Below are positions 11,693 through 24,729 of a DNA stretch of 64,000 nucleotides, piece after piece; the first letter of the stretch is position 1, and every line of letters begins with the position of its first letter. The DNA is from Sipunculus nudus. Taxonomy: Eukaryota; Annelida; Sipuncula; Golfingiida; Sipunculidae. The stretch lies in the NCBI GenBank assembly GCA_026874595.1, contig CM049312.1, forward strand, positions 24,609,956 through 24,673,955. Reading direction: 5' to 3'. The notes beneath the pieces are model-generated. The model made no database searches and was not told where the DNA came from. It worked only from the letters and a program-made list of their open reading frames with translations. The position numbers and the translations under genes are program-made.

Positions 11693-12776
11693 CAGTCGAG
11701 CCCACTTTGTGTCATATCGGTTAATAGAAAATCCCGCTTACTGTCACATAAATCTGAAATTCCAAACAATTTCCTATATAAACAATGGTAAGTCTGACCG
11801 TTTAATATCATAGAATATTGTCATAATATCGTTATTGTCACATTTGGAACCCATGGCAGTGATACCAGATCGCAGTTAATATCACATCAGACGCCGACTG
11901 GGCGATCAAAGAGTCCAGGCGTATCGAACGATCTCATCTCCAACCTGTGTGTGGCAGGCAAGTGCAGTGATGCATACAGGTCAGTCCCCGTCACTTAGCT
12001 AATTAACGTCTTAAGATACCACGGTAATCCAGATCATTGCGTTTCTTCGTACATTAACAAGGGCGTTATTTGCACCAAGTCATACATAATGAACCTCTGG
12101 CCTTTGCAAGGCCGTGGTTTACACCTCGGTGAAGTTTCGCCGAGATGATATGAAGCACGAGCTCTAAATGTTGCTTGCGGCTGGAACTTCCCTTTAAGGA
12201 TCCATGAAAGGGATTTAGAGAGCACTGGAGGAGATACTCGGTCTAAAACCTCAATCGCGGCGAAGCGTCAGAAAGTTTACAATGGCATGACGATGCCCGC
12301 TCCCCCAACAGCCCTATCATAAAGATGTTCATGGAAGTTTGAGTCATTAATAAGATACCCGAAAATAAGTTGCAATTGTCGGGGAAATAATTATTTATTA
12401 TAGATTGTTGGTCTACGCATAACGTTATAACCTTGCCGCATATTTCCAGACATTTGATCTCATGACCCAGACGCTACGTGTTTTTCTGTTAGCAAGTCGG
12501 ATTTTTGTCAGTTATTGCGGCATGCGACACAAAACTTACAAGAAATCAATTTAACAGGTGCGCATAAACGTAATTTGATATGCCGTTGTGCAATAACAAT
12601 ATTCATAAACGTTTCTGTTTCCTTTTTGTTGGATTTCTATTTAATATCATTTGAGACATAACGTTTCTTCTATGACTCAAAAGGACATCGATGTTGAAGC
12701 CCGCATAATGTCACATCCCGGTTATCATCATGTTTTATGCTTGCACCACGGACATGACAATAAGCGGGCTTGACTG
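11693..12776. mobile_element. Non-autonomous pogo/Tigger-like DNA transposon with terminal inverted repeats and TA duplication
   Basis: Seen: the left end starts CAGTCGAGCCCACTT at 11693. The reverse complement of the right end starts CAGTCAAGCCCGCTT at 12776. Both arms continue with TGTCAT, giving an imperfect inverted repeat of about 30 bp. Each end is bounded by TA (11691-11692 and 12777-12778), the target duplication of Tc1/mariner/pogo elements. A related CCCGC(…)TGTCACAT block recurs just inside each end. The 1084-bp interior has no transposase-sized ORF. Known: CAGT ends plus TA duplication are typical of pogo/Tigger. It sits in a gene 1 intron. Confidence 0.75.
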
Positions 12777-12949
12777 TATATCGTTTGTTATTGTGAGGCC
12801 TTTTCGGCTTGTGGGTCGCAACTCGGATGCAGCCCTCCCCTCTTGTATTTTTTTATTTCTAGTAATAGCCGCTTGGGGATGCTGCACTCGAAAAACTACA
12901 ATATTTCATTTGGCCATATCTCCAAAACTATAAACTTGATCTAGATTAC

Positions 12950-13440
12950 GGGTACTCGGCAAGCAACTACGTGTATCCGCCGAAATAAGAGTGGGACGGG
13001 TGAGATGAGGCATGGATTGAGTGGCAAGTGGAAATAGAGTCGTATATGTGTTACATATTAGCATGTATTTCTGCCATGTAAACATGATTGTAGGTGGCGC
13101 CACCTGATATTTAAAAGAGAAAGCTATTAAAGATGTATACATATGCAAATTTGCAGGTAGATAAGTCAAACCACTGCTGAGATATGAGTGATTTTTTTAA
13201 CCTAGGCTGAAAAGAAGGACACTATGCAAAAATGGCTGTAAATTTGTTGAGCTATGTAAGATCTATACTCATGCAAATTGTCATGCCGATATGATTGATT
13301 TTAACCTAAGGCAGATGAACATATTGACGCTGTGCAAAAAATGTTTCAGGTGGCGCCACCGTTTTTTTCGTGTGTGTATGTTATAAAGCTATCCAAGAGC
13401 TATATTCATGCAAAGGTTCAGCGTGATTGGTCAAACGAGT
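12950..13440. repeat. Degenerate interspersed repeat with GGTGGCGCCACC palindromes
   Basis: Contains AGGTGGCGCCACCT at 13092-13105 and GGTGGCGCCACC at 13349-13360, with related blocks between them (CATGCAAA and AAAGCTAT… segments repeated). The same palindrome occurs in the Helitron-like copies at 32.8-33.5 and 52.4 kb, so this is probably a relative or fossil of their internal satellite. Confidence 0.55.
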
Positions 13441-14711
13441 CAAAGGATATGTGGGTTAATATGTCAGAACAGACGTACAGATCTACGCACTGTGGACAGG
13501 AAAGGCCAGAGGTCAAAGCAAATTATTTTGGCACCAGTTCACCTGTGACCCAACAATGGTGTAAAGTTTCGGAAAAATCTGTCCAGTCGTCTCAGAGTTC
13601 TATTTCGGAAACGAACGCGTCGTCGGCGGCGGAACCCGCTCAAAAACATAGTATCCACAAAAAATTTGGCGGATTCAATTACATAAACTTGAGTTCTTTT
13701 ATTTCTTCTCCATAACCTGGTCAAGTCATCTGGCCTCTAGTTTGTGTCACTAAGACAGTATGTCTGTCACTTCAAAATGTTATTTTCCTCATCATTTTGT
13801 CAATTCTGGTCCTATTCATCAAACTTTGGTTTATTTTTTTCATCTTTGTCTTCTACATAATTTAGTCTAGTCAACTGGTCTCAACTTTGTGTCATTTTGT
13901 CACTATGTCTGTTTGTTTGTCAGTTGTCCTCATTTCGCCTACTTACTGATTCTTGCATATGACACTTACCATTCTACAAACCACAGACTCAGTATACCAG
14001 GAATCATTTTGTTATTTTCACCTATCCTATATCCAAACGATTTCTTGATGCTGTATGTGTACTTTTAAATAGGTCAAAATTCAAGGCCAGGGTCATGAAA
14101 ACACGTCAAAATATTATTCCTTCGTACCTTTGTCAATATTGGTCCAATCTTTACAAAATATAACCCATTTTCTTCGTCTTTGTCTTTTCATGACATGTTC
14201 TAGTTGTCTGTTTTCCAATCTGGGTCAAGAGTTTTTCCTTCACATCTTTGTCGTGAAGAAACAGCCACATAGACTCTACCTCAATTTTCGTCACACAGCC
14301 TCAATGACCTTGACCTTGGTATTACTGTTTGTCTGAATTTCGACAAGCGCGTGCCATTTTGTCGTCTTGTTTCCATCTCTCCCATTGAGTATGATGTTTC
14401 TCGTAAGAGAGTTGGTATAATGAAATAAGAAGTCCCTGCTGTTTTTTTTTTTTTTTTTTGGAATCACGGGGATGCCGTTGATCAAGGCCGACAGTTTATG
14501 ACAATGCTGACCAGTGTGTGATTATTTATACACAATTATTCACCCACCTCCCTGCTTGTTTTCTTTGTGGATATCATCTGTATAGAATGCTCTGGCATTC
14601 TCAAGCTTTCCCCTTAAATGAACAATTGACAGGGCTCCCTGCAACATTAACCCCCCCCCCCCCCATCCATGCCAGCGAATGCAAGGATTGTATTTATATT
14701 TTATTACATAC
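13441..14711 (-). other. Gene 1 intron, low-information
   Basis: T-rich stretch with repeated TTTGTC motifs, a fragment with AAGGCCAGGGTCATGA-type satellite sequence near 14080, a poly-T run at about 14441-14459 and a C tract at about 14650. No gene seen. Confidence 0.5.
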
Positions 14712-14861
14712 TTGGACACGATTCCTCATTGCAAGCCTTCTCTTCGTGGGCGACACCCTTGCAAGAAAGACTAAAACAATTCCGAGTACGATAGCGGATC
14801 CCTCCCCCACAGGTCTCGCTGCAGTCGGACCACACCTTCCATTCTTCCCAACCAGTGTAAC
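14712..14861 (-). CDS. Gene 1 exon: thrombospondin type-1 domain 2
   Basis: Seen: a 150-bp symmetrical phase 1-1 exon bounded by CATTACAG| and CCAA|GTATGT. The peptide reads GWEEWKVWSDCSETCGGG, then YRTRNC, CKGV and ends CNEESCP. This is a complete TSP1 repeat: tryptophan ladder W..W..W, CSxTCGxG, R.R.C and the six cysteines. Known: TSP1 repeats are extracellular disulphide-rich modules that bind glycosaminoglycans or proteins and often carry C-mannosyl tryptophan (WxxW) and O-fucose (CSxTCG). Both sites are present. The decayed TSP1 exon at 37512-37654 is its closest relative here, including flanking intron sequence. Confidence 0.92.
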
Positions 14862-15690
14862 CTGTAATGAATGCTCTTAAATTCAAAATAATATATATAG
14901 TACCTATAGTATATATAGTATAATATATATATGGAATTATATATAACTAATAAGCCCTATTGGGGAGCTAGCGCAAAAAGGGACAGAACCAACCGATTAT
15001 TAGGAATAGGCTATGGAGTATACACCATTTTACCGTCTCATTTTCTTAATTTAAATTTCTGTAGGTCGATGTAGTTCATAAATTTGGCTTTTTTCCATGA
15101 CTATTTACACAAATAGGTTTTAAAAGTTTACAAGCACCATAACGTGCACTGTATACATTTCTAATTACACATTTGCCATGTGGCTTGTGATCACCCTATC
15201 ATATTTCGATTGAAACTGTCGTCGATTTAACATTGCATTCCGGTACCATGTTTGGAATGTAGAAATTACGTTTATTTGAGGCTTATAAAAAAAACCGTTC
15301 CTAAAGAAAAACAGAACATATTCTTACTCTAATTGTTAAAGCAGTCGTTGGTTTATTGTTAAATTGCAAATACTGAGTGACATCATTTGAAATTTTGAGT
15401 TTATAAAGCAACCATTGTGTGTCCTGTTAATTATTATTACTACTTCTACTAGTAGTTGTATTAGTATTAGTAGTAAAAGTAGTCGTATCTAATGCCATTT
15501 GCAATCTGAGAGGGAAAGGTGGGGGAAATGTTAACATTTATAATAGTTTACCGATTAAAAACAGCTAAAAAATGAATATTAATGAAATCGTGTTTTGGAT
15601 GCCAGTATTTATCATACTCCTCAATCGAAACGGGGTGGGTGTCATTGTGACTGACAATTAAATAGATTAATAGTGATTAACGCAGGTTAC
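14862..15690 (-). other. Gene 1 intron between the TSP1 exons
   Basis: About 0.8 kb of AT-rich sequence with a short ATATATAGT-type tandem at 14889-14945 and a TAGTAGT-type triplet cluster near 15440-15480. No coding signal. Confidence 0.6.
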
Positions 15691-15840
15691 CTGTACAAAT
15701 TCTGCCGAAATGGCAGGGCAAATACTCCCTGCTCCTCCCCTCACATGGTGACCTCCGGCATACACGGGTGCGATGCTTTAGTCCGTATCCGCATGTCTCA
15801 CTGCATTTCGACCATCTCTCCCATGGTCCCCAGGAGCTCA
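15691..15840 (-). CDS. Gene 1 exon: thrombospondin type-1 domain 1
   Basis: Seen: a 150-bp phase 1-1 exon, acceptor AAATACAG| and donor ACAG|GTAACC. The peptide has SSWGPWERWSKCSETCGYG, then HRTRVC, a CEG segment, LPC and a final cysteine before the donor. It is a full TSP1 repeat with W..W..W, CSETC and the basic R.R motif. It has the same length and phase as the second TSP1 exon, so the pair arose by exon duplication. The upstream signal-peptide exon leaves in phase 1 (A|) and this exon enters with TG, so the junction codon would be ATG (Met). This joins the two without a break, although an unseen exon in the 5.3-kb intron cannot be excluded. The short plus-strand ORF here is a shadow. Confidence 0.9.
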
Positions 15841-18800
15841 CTGTATTTCCTTCAAAGGAAATAAATCAAATATCCTTTATTTATACGCTGATAATTAGAC
15901 TGCTTATGTAGTCATTATTATTGCATATAGATATATGATATATTGATTATAGATATATGATATATATTGATTATTATAGATTAGTCGCGCATTCGGCATG
16001 CCGCGAAACTGGAATGTGGCGCATTCGGCAGTCGCGCATCTGAAATTGGCTTAACTGAGAATTGCGCAAATGAAAGTGGCGCATCTGGCATGACACCCAC
16101 AGCAACCGTGACCTAGTTCCGGCCCATTACTGTCCGCGGGGTCTCCCTTGCTGGTCCCGCTCAGGCTGAGCTGATCAGCGTGCGCTGTTATAAGCTGGCT
16201 GTCATGGTGTCAACATGCACTCGCCTGTGGCAGTTAAATGCAGTGAGGACCATAGCCCTTTCCATCCTCTGACTCCCCGTTCAGATGTCATAATTAGGAG
16301 ATTCGACAACCCTACGTTTTTAGTGCAATATTAGGGAGGTGGGGAGCTCTCGGTTTTGAGGAATGGCATATATTAACCTTATGCCACCTATATGATTTAT
16401 TGCTGTGCAATTAAAACGATGTCAAAATTAATTCTATTTTTTTTATAAACGTATCCCCTGAAGTATCTACACATTCAAGGCCGTCCATCGAGAGTTAACT
16501 GGCTTTACTCTTGGGGCTGGGGTTGGGACGGCGGGGTTGTACTGATACTGTCATATGACACCCGATTTAGGCGCGGGAAGAAAGTTAACCCGAGCGACGC
16601 GATATTGATCACTGGCGAAGGACGTTAACAAGCGGTCACATCCACAGAAAGTTTAAGAATTGTTTACTAGCCTACTTCGGGAGTTGTTTCTGTTTTTTTT
16701 TCCAGCTGAAAAACGATTTATTTTACGTCCTAAGCATTTGCCTGTCTGGTGTTTTAAAAAAATTCCACTTTTATCGCCATATTCCCCCGGCCCTGACCGG
16801 GCTCTCATGTGAAAGTTCTTGTGAATGCAATCAATACTGGAGGAGAATCCTCAGGATCAAATGGAAGAAAATGCTGTAGACATTTTGTTTTGAGACAATT
16901 AAATGGAGGAAACAAATGGGTGGCCACAATAAGTATACCCCTTTGTCACGTTAAGCAGACAGTACGATTTCACACGACCTTGCTGGGAAATAATCATTAT
17001 AATAACTAATATTCTTTCTATATTCATGCAACTACAATATGCAACTACAATATTCCCAGGTTAAAGCAACAGCAAGTTATTTTTACTGATTACACAACCA
17101 ATTTTCATAGCATCAGTATAGTAGCATTCGACTCAGAAAATTATCTTTAGTTGGTTATTTTCTTTCTTAGATAAATTAAATCATTCTGATAATACCTATT
17201 CAACTTAAATTTCCAGTACTTATGTTTATCTGTGTAAATACTCAGGGAAATTATATAACAAATTAACATTTTAACATGTTTATTAACTTTATTTTCGACA
17301 ATGCAATGAAACAGTACAGTCATATGATCACACCTTGTATACCGGTAAAAAAATACTGTTCGGGGGCAAGTAAAAGTTAGATGTTCTTGCCCGGCTAGGC
17401 AAGTGCTTTCAAAAGTTAATGTCGAGCCCTGCCCCGCCGTGACCACCCACGCTTGCTTTGCAAGAACGGGTAGAATCCATTGCAAGAAAACACTACAACT
17501 TACGATTTTTACAGAATTACTAGAGACACTACAGTCATGATCCCGACTGTAATATAAGAATGGGCTTTTTTGCTTAGATAATTTTAGGTCCTGTGTTTTC
17601 CATATATATGTCAGTAATGCAAGTGCTCTCACTATTTCTATTTCATCAATTGAGCGACAGCTTTCTAAAATGAAGGTTTCGCCGCAACCAATAATATATA
17701 TTTGCATTTTATATATTCTTTGGTTACATGTATTGCTGTATATGTAGTGCTGCATAGCTTTGATTTAAAAACGTCACCATCCTTACTTTTATAATGTTAA
17801 TCAACAACGCCAAACTAACTGATTCATGTGTAACTCCAAATAACAGTTGTTTCATTATCGGAGCTGGGATACCATACATGCACTTTGACGAGTCCTCTTA
17901 TGTCTTGGTGTTATGTATGTAGCTACCAGCTGCAGTGGAAAATGTTTAATTACAGAATGGAATATGAAACTTGGGAAATTAATGTAGGACCAGTTATTTC
18001 TCCTTTTAAGAGACGCCCATCTTAGGCTTAATAAAATAGGAACACAGCAGGAAAACAGATATGAACTCTTAACTGATTAAGACAAGAATAAGTATGTGAC
18101 GTTTCTTACAGTTCAATGACATTTAGTGGAGAGGTTCGACAGACCATCGTGACAAGTGAAGATATGTCAGAGACCATGTTGATAAATCCTAAAATAATAT
18201 TCCGAATAAATCAAGAGTGACCGAAATCTAATCAGGTGTTGTCTTGAGATTTATAAGTTGTCATATTCGTCAGAAGTGGATCCCAGTGTCGGTCCTCCAG
18301 GTATCCTTTTACATGTGATTTTTCTATTCATACTTCAACTAGCGATACACGGGTCATGTCAACAGGATTCAATGACCATATGATAATACTTGATAGGGAC
18401 CTGTTAAAGCAAACCGTGGTAAATGCTAAACCGGCTTGAGAACCAAGATGGATCCCTGATTTATCCGACCAAAGTCCATGATACTTGGAGTGACATGTAT
18501 TGCCAATCCCTCACTGATTATCTGAATTCAAAGTCGCTGATTAAGAACATGCCCGCCTTCTATACTGGGTTAAATGTCGTGTCAGAAATATCTAACACAT
18601 TTCCTATCATAGAAACCTATCCTGAAGTAAAAAGAATCACAGAATTCCATTTCTTGACCTTAAGTAGGCAAATTGAATTTTAAAATGATTTCTAGAATAT
18701 TGGGTATGTGTGGTTTCTGTTGGGCCCCAAATTCGAAAGAGCATATCCACTAAAAGTGACCAAACTTTAAATATATTCTGACGGATCTGAAATTTGATAT

Positions 18801-21153
18801 TCTCTCATATAGATCTTGAAATAAAAGAAGTGACCTAGGGGCCATGGCGCAGGGCAGGCTGGAATTTTATCATCTGAAAACCAAATCGAGAATAACTTGG
18901 GATTTGACCTTGACCAATGACCCTCTGACCCAACAGTCGAAACGGTTCTTCCTTAAATGATGGGTCATGTGAAGACTGGTCATGACTGGTCCGAACATGG
19001 CTTCTCATGAATCCACACATGGTAGACGGGCCATCTTCTTATATGTTTATACAGTGGCAAGTTTCAGAATCGAGTGCTATACGTACAAGAGAAGAATAAA
19101 ATTTCTGAATATTGTTTTGACTAGTTTTGTTCAAACTCTTCCTACTGACTGGGATGCAAACTAAAATGGCATTTCTTACAAAATATATACAAATGACTAC
19201 TCATTAACCCCATTCGCAAAACTGCGGGAAAATACTTTATTTGAACTTGAAGGTCAATTTTAAGGTCATCAGTTTTCAAGCCCATCTGAGCTATTGGCCG
19301 AAACAATTTTTGTATCAATTATGTTGCTAAAACGCGTGTTTTGTTGTATAGCTCACAAAATATGGGTGACTGTGACCTTGTTTCCCGTTTCCAAGATGAT
19401 TTCTTCAGGAAAGTCCCGGATATTATATTAAAATTTTTATAGTAAAAAAGGTTATAATTTGTTGCTTGCGACAGGACAACAGACATCGCCATAGCTCAGT
19501 ATTACATAAAAAGAGAGGTGTTGCCACCAGCCTTATGGAACTGATAAATCTAGTCATAGTCAATAAAAAATTGAGATTCAAGAATACTAGATTGAACCGC
19601 AGCTGAGAAATTGATACGATTACTGTCAATTGGTGGTCTAAAAAGACAGTACATTATGTGTGAACAATAGAAAAACTATTGCAGCAACTCATGAAACAAT
19701 TTATGATCAATAAACACCCTAGTTTCTGACTACTAGGTGGAGCCACAGTATAGAAGCTGACACCGTTGATGTAACTAGACAGTCTTTTTAAAAAGGGGAA
19801 AATTGTATAAAAAATAGAAAAGAAATCAGGTTACACGACCAGTGTTGAAGAACTAAAAAATCAAGTCATGTTCAATAAACATACATGTTTTCAGGACATT
19901 TAATTAACCACAGCAGAGAAACTGATACTATTGCTGACATTGGACAGTCTCAAAAATATGCTAGAATGCGTTAAAATAAGGTGGCGCTATTAGTCTTTAG
20001 CAGCTGACGAAAATGTCCATGATCAATAAGCAAAGGAAGATTTTTTTATCAAATATTTGATTAAATCTGGGGTCCACAAATAACCACAATACTTGAATTT
20101 AGGTCACTGTGACGTGAGTTTAGGTTTCAAAACGGGCTTTTAATGACATCCTTGGATATTCAGTTCAAAACGGTTACGATTTGTGCTACACTGACTGGTG
20201 GAGGGTGATTTTTATTGCTCAGCAAGACTGAAGTCAGATAAGCAGTAAAAACTGTACAGTTTCCCCAGTGTCTCATGATATAATGAGTGTCAAAAACAAT
20301 TCAAAATGCAACATCAGGTTCAAGAGGCCTCATATAAATGGACATGCCAAATGCTAAAATATTTATTTCCATGTTTTGTATAATTGTAACCTTATAGGAA
20401 GAGACGGTAACCTGAACTAATACTGAAAGAAATAAGATGACAGGTGGCATCCCCATACCAGCCTTGTAAAAAAGTACAAAACGCCCTATAAAATTCATAT
20501 GTCCGCCATTTACCAGGGCAATATCAAGCGGGTATATCTTAGCTGCATTGTATAATGAATATGGGATGTCTAGGGAAAAATTGTATTGCTCTAATTACCT
20601 GATGTAGACTCAACAAAGTTCCTTTTATCGTATTAGTCAGCAGAATAACATTGCTTTATACATTCATATTTCATGCTTAACCTTTTAAAAAAGCTGAACT
20701 AACCCTTATCGTAAAGACCCATAAAATACCTGTACTATAATAATTAAATATAGATAGATAGATATGAGCAATGGTTTTCGAGATATTGCGTCGAATAATA
20801 ATCGTCTACAGACCTACACTCGCACCAAGCTGATCACCGAATTGTCCGCTCCGATGAGGCGTGGGCTGATTTAGTTTGTTCCTGTTAGTACATTGTTTAC
20901 ACCCAAAGGCTTTCATCACTAATACCAAGGATGATATCCCTAAAGGCAATATCAACGCCGCCGCTGCTAGCATACATTACCTTATTTTCATCATCAGCTT
21001 AAATCTACCAAGATATTGTTATTTACAGTTATTGGTGATACTTCAAGGAGGTGCTAAAAGTAGAATTAAATATATTGTACAAGTATAAAATCATGTGCAC
21101 GCCCGTCCTGGAGCGGCTTTTCTTTTACTATGAAAATAGACGCGATTACTTAC
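15841..21153 (-). other. Gene 1 first intron, repeat-rich
   Basis: Holds a GCGCATTCGGCA-type short repeat cluster (about 15985-16095), a small CTTGCC/GGCAAG hairpin near 17390, and a scattered family of roughly 100-bp repeats with GTCA…CAATAAA…GCTGAGAAA…TGACATT motifs (19480-20060). A relative of that family is at 34820-34910. Blocks around 18690-18830 match 38400-38520. The 202-residue minus-strand ORF at 17147-17755 has no recognisable domain. Confidence 0.55.
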
Positions 21154-21247
21154 TCCAATATCTCCATGGAAAACGCCATCTTGCTCCGTCGATGATAAAA
21201 ACATAGAGGGTTATGAGTACTGCGAATATCCAATGATGAAGTATCAT
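21154..21247 (-). CDS. Gene 1 first coding exon: signal peptide
   Basis: Seen: from the ATG at 21247 the exon encodes 31 residues starting MILHHWIFAVLITLYVFII, an h-region of about 14 hydrophobic residues, then DGARWRF. It ends at a strong TTGGA|GTAAGT donor in phase 1. Inference: an ER signal peptide with likely cleavage after the Gly-Ala pair. Two in-frame ATGs lie further 5' (around 21332-21334), but they would put a basic segment before the hydrophobic core, so I prefer the internal ATG and treat the upstream part as 5' UTR. A related exon lies at 41967-42054 in the paralogous segment with conserved frame, donor and phase, which supports this being a true exon. Confidence 0.72.
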
Positions 21248-22054
21248 GCCACTGAGAGTCTTCTTCGCAACGAACCGAGATAAACGGAGGATACCACTGA
21301 CTTTAAATGACTGTTTTAGGGTAACTAACATCAACTGCTACAGCTATGGTCTACCACAAACTGGTTTATGGAAATAGCAACCTCGACACTTAACATGGGA
21401 CGTGGAGTGCGTGTGTGCCGGTATTTTAACACTAAACTGTGTTACATGTTTCCTTATACATATTGGATATGCTTTGTCAAGTCCATCAAACTGAAGAATG
21501 CTTCAGATAAATTATACAATTTACAGTCGTGTTTCTGCAAACATATATACATAATTAAAACATTAGTGTTTGGGAGGTTTAAAATATAAAAATGGGGTCG
21601 ATTGTAAGCGGTAAGGTCAAGGCCGGATCCACGTTACATTCCCTCCCCCCCCCCCCCCCCCCCCCGGTTCGCGCTCACTTATGTTTAAACAAACTGGTGA
21701 TTATACCAAAGAAATGACTTAGAATATCTTAAATAGAACAACTTGTCATTATTAAACGTATATCAGATACATAAATATTTCAATGTTTAACTATAAACAA
21801 CATTAAACACTGAAATAAAAATCGTTTGATTTATGCTTTGAGATTTAAGAAAGTTCCCACTTTGCACAATCGATCTGTTATAATATACTCCTTTATCTAA
21901 AACGCATATCGATAAACTCTAACCGATCACTTTACATTTCATGATATGACATACCTTTTTCTGTGTCTTTATATATATATATATATATATATATTTCGTT
22001 CCCCCTCTCGTTTTTTTCATATATATATATATATATATATCAGATTATATATAT

Positions 22055-22135
22055 ATATTATTTATTATTTATTATTTACTATTTATTATTTACTATTTAC
22101 TATTTACTATTTACTATTTACTATTTACTACATTA
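22055..22135. repeat. TTTACTA/TTTATTA heptamer array
   Basis: At least ten 7-bp units, drifting from TTTATTA to TTTACTA left to right, attached to an (AT)n tract. Confidence 0.9.
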
Positions 22136-22413
22136 TATAACCTCTTTGCCCTGCCCTGTTATGTTCCAGTATCGCACGTGTACCCTGACCAATCCTATTG
22201 TGCACCCGAGAACAATAGGATCAGTGTCAGTCTTTCACATGCCCCCCCCCCCCCCCCCCACCCGAATCGCACAAAGCATAATCTCGTAATCTCGTAAAGT
22301 CTCGGCTTTTCAAACCACGACGTTAGCTTCATTCTAACCACATTCACCTGATGATCGGGTCGCATCCCGTGAAACAGTCTGTTGTGAATTAACAGTGTTG
22401 TTTTTCTTCAGAG

Positions 22414-22414
<1 letters not shown>

Positions 22415-22464
<50 letters not shown>
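22415..22464. repeat. (AT)n microsatellite
   Basis: About 25 uninterrupted AT units. The flank TATGAAATTCGAAATTCTCA recurs after the (AT)n at 43.5 kb in diverged form, marking the duplicated segment. Confidence 0.9.
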
Positions 22465-22468
<4 letters not shown>

Positions 22469-23966
22469 TCGAAATTCTCATGATATTAAACTTTTATAAT
22501 GGGGCAATATTATAGGTGTACTACCTTGATTAAAAAAACCTCTTTGATAACTGTTCTGGTGCAGCGAATTGTAAAAATAATGGCTGTGGTCGCCAAGTCA
22601 ATTTATATTTTAGTGACCTGGGGTGTCCTGAACCTATGTTAAAAAAAGGAAACTACCTCTAAAGGAATTTTCTTTCTCAAAAGGAAGTAATGGTTTTTAA
22701 TCCAAATACCATGCACATGACTCCGCTTTCAATACGAGGGCATTTCAGCTTGGTCAGCACTGGGCACGGAGTCTAGTGATGTGACCACCGTTTGACAACT
22801 TTCTTATGGGTTACAGGTATGTTGATTTTTAAACGTTCAAAAATATCTTTCGATGATAACCATGTTTTCAAAAGTTCGGCCAAGTAATGAGTTTTATGAA
22901 GGGGGGGGGGGGGGGGGGGGGGGGGGGGGTCAAGAAGTTCCCAATAAAAAAAGTTATATGATATACAAAATACATATCTCAATGACCTTATTTCATGTTT
23001 CCATGGAGACTGTATAATCATTATTCATCGTTCATTATGAAATTTCCTGTTTGTAATTTAATCAGTTTGTAAGTTTTGTTTAAATAAGATATCATATTTT
23101 TTTGTCTGTTTTATGATTTGTTGGTTTTGATTAAACGGTGGAATATTTCTTATTAAGAAAAAAATTCAATTTAAAAAATCTGGGAGATAGAACAATAAGC
23201 GGTTATAGCATAAAAAGAGAGGCTGATTTTGCAGCATCATTGTGTATTTGAAAACTACTTCAGATTGCACAATTACCGCCCGAAACTTTAGAAATATTTC
23301 TGCGTTGTGTAAAGGAGAAACCCCCCTCCCTTATACTTAACCCTCAACCCCCCCCCCCCCCCCCCATGACCGTCCATCTCATTATCAATCCTGTATCCGC
23401 CCAATGGTGTAAAATAAATATATCACAGTACACAATAATTGTGAAATGCTGTCATGATAGTCACAGCTGTCTGGATGCACAAACGATTCGTGCTCAGAAT
23501 CATCCGCCCAGCTGGGTCTGCTAAAGCGGTAGGCGATCAATACCTGGTGTTCAATCTGCTGATGTGTATTTATATTTGTGTATCAGGGACTGATATATAC
23601 AGCGAGCATACACAGGCATCATACACATTCTCTGTATCTGTACCTCACAAGTCTTATGTGTTGTGCTGCACATCTTACATCCCTTATTGACCTAAAGAGC
23701 CTGTCAATAATCAGCGCAACCCCAGTACCTTCCGGGATGCATGCATAAATTCCTATGTCCAGTAACCCCTTGATATAATATGGTGCGTTAATACTTTGGA
23801 AATTACATAAACTATGAAAATACGAATCAAAAATCATGATATGATGTAAAGAAATTCTGGATTTTTTACGCGTGTCATTTAAGTGAAGGAAACATATCCA
23901 AAGATTCACCCATTATAACAATTATGAACAGCAATCACTACATTCCTTTAAAACGTGTTGAAACAA

Positions 23967-23967
23967 A

Positions 23968-24048
<81 letters not shown>
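23967..24048. repeat. (AT)n microsatellite
   Basis: Long alternating AT tract with two TTT interruptions. A second, purer one lies at 24371-24431. Confidence 0.9.
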
Positions 24049-24055
<7 letters not shown>

Positions 24056-24369
24056 TTTACAACACCTCGAAATATAAACAACAATTTTGATAATAATAAA
24101 ATATTTATTATAGTAATATTTCATTATAATGAAAAAAATCGATGTTTCATTCTGTTTTTGTTTTTTGGCTATTAACACTGGCATCACACATTTGTATATA
24201 AATGATTTTGCCTTATAAACAAAGAACAGAACACTTCCCCAAATATCAAAGATAATGTCTTTTGACCGTTAACATAGGAATGCTCAGGAATTAAGCCTGC
24301 CTGCATTTGCTTCCATTTGGGTAAGAAAATCATTCGCACGTCAAAGCCAAGAATTGTAAAATTGTTTAG

Positions 24370-24436
<67 letters not shown>

Positions 24437-24729
24437 TTAATGCAAAATAACATATAGGAATTGACATGGGATTTATTCTATTGTTATTTTATCTATTATT
24501 TATTTGCAATCCAAATACAATCAGGCCACAGCAACATTCATCTATCCATGAATAAATAAACAGTTTGTCTGCTTTGCGTGGACAAGAAGGTATGAGTTAA
24601 AATCCGTTCACAGTTGACAAAATATTTTTGAAATCTGTATAAATATCTTCCATATAAACTTCAACAACACAGTACAACATAGTGTACAACATAATATATT
24701 TTTTCAAATCCTGCCAGCAGGTGAGTTTA

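Larger units (their letters stand above)
21335..24729. other. Spacer between gene 1 (5' end) and gene 2 (3' end)
   Basis: Repeat-dominated. It holds a C tract at about 21644-21665 after an AAGGCCGGATCC motif, (AT)n at about 21970-22040, a TTTACTA heptamer array (about 22060-22132), a C tract at about 22243, (AT)n at 22415-22463, a G28 run at about 22902-22929, a C tract at about 23350, and (AT)n at 23970-24048 and 24371-24431. No gene seen. Confidence 0.8.

Noticed and set aside
17147-17755. 202-residue minus-strand ORF in gene 1 intron
   Set aside because: No domain, AT-biased composition, no splice or promoter support.
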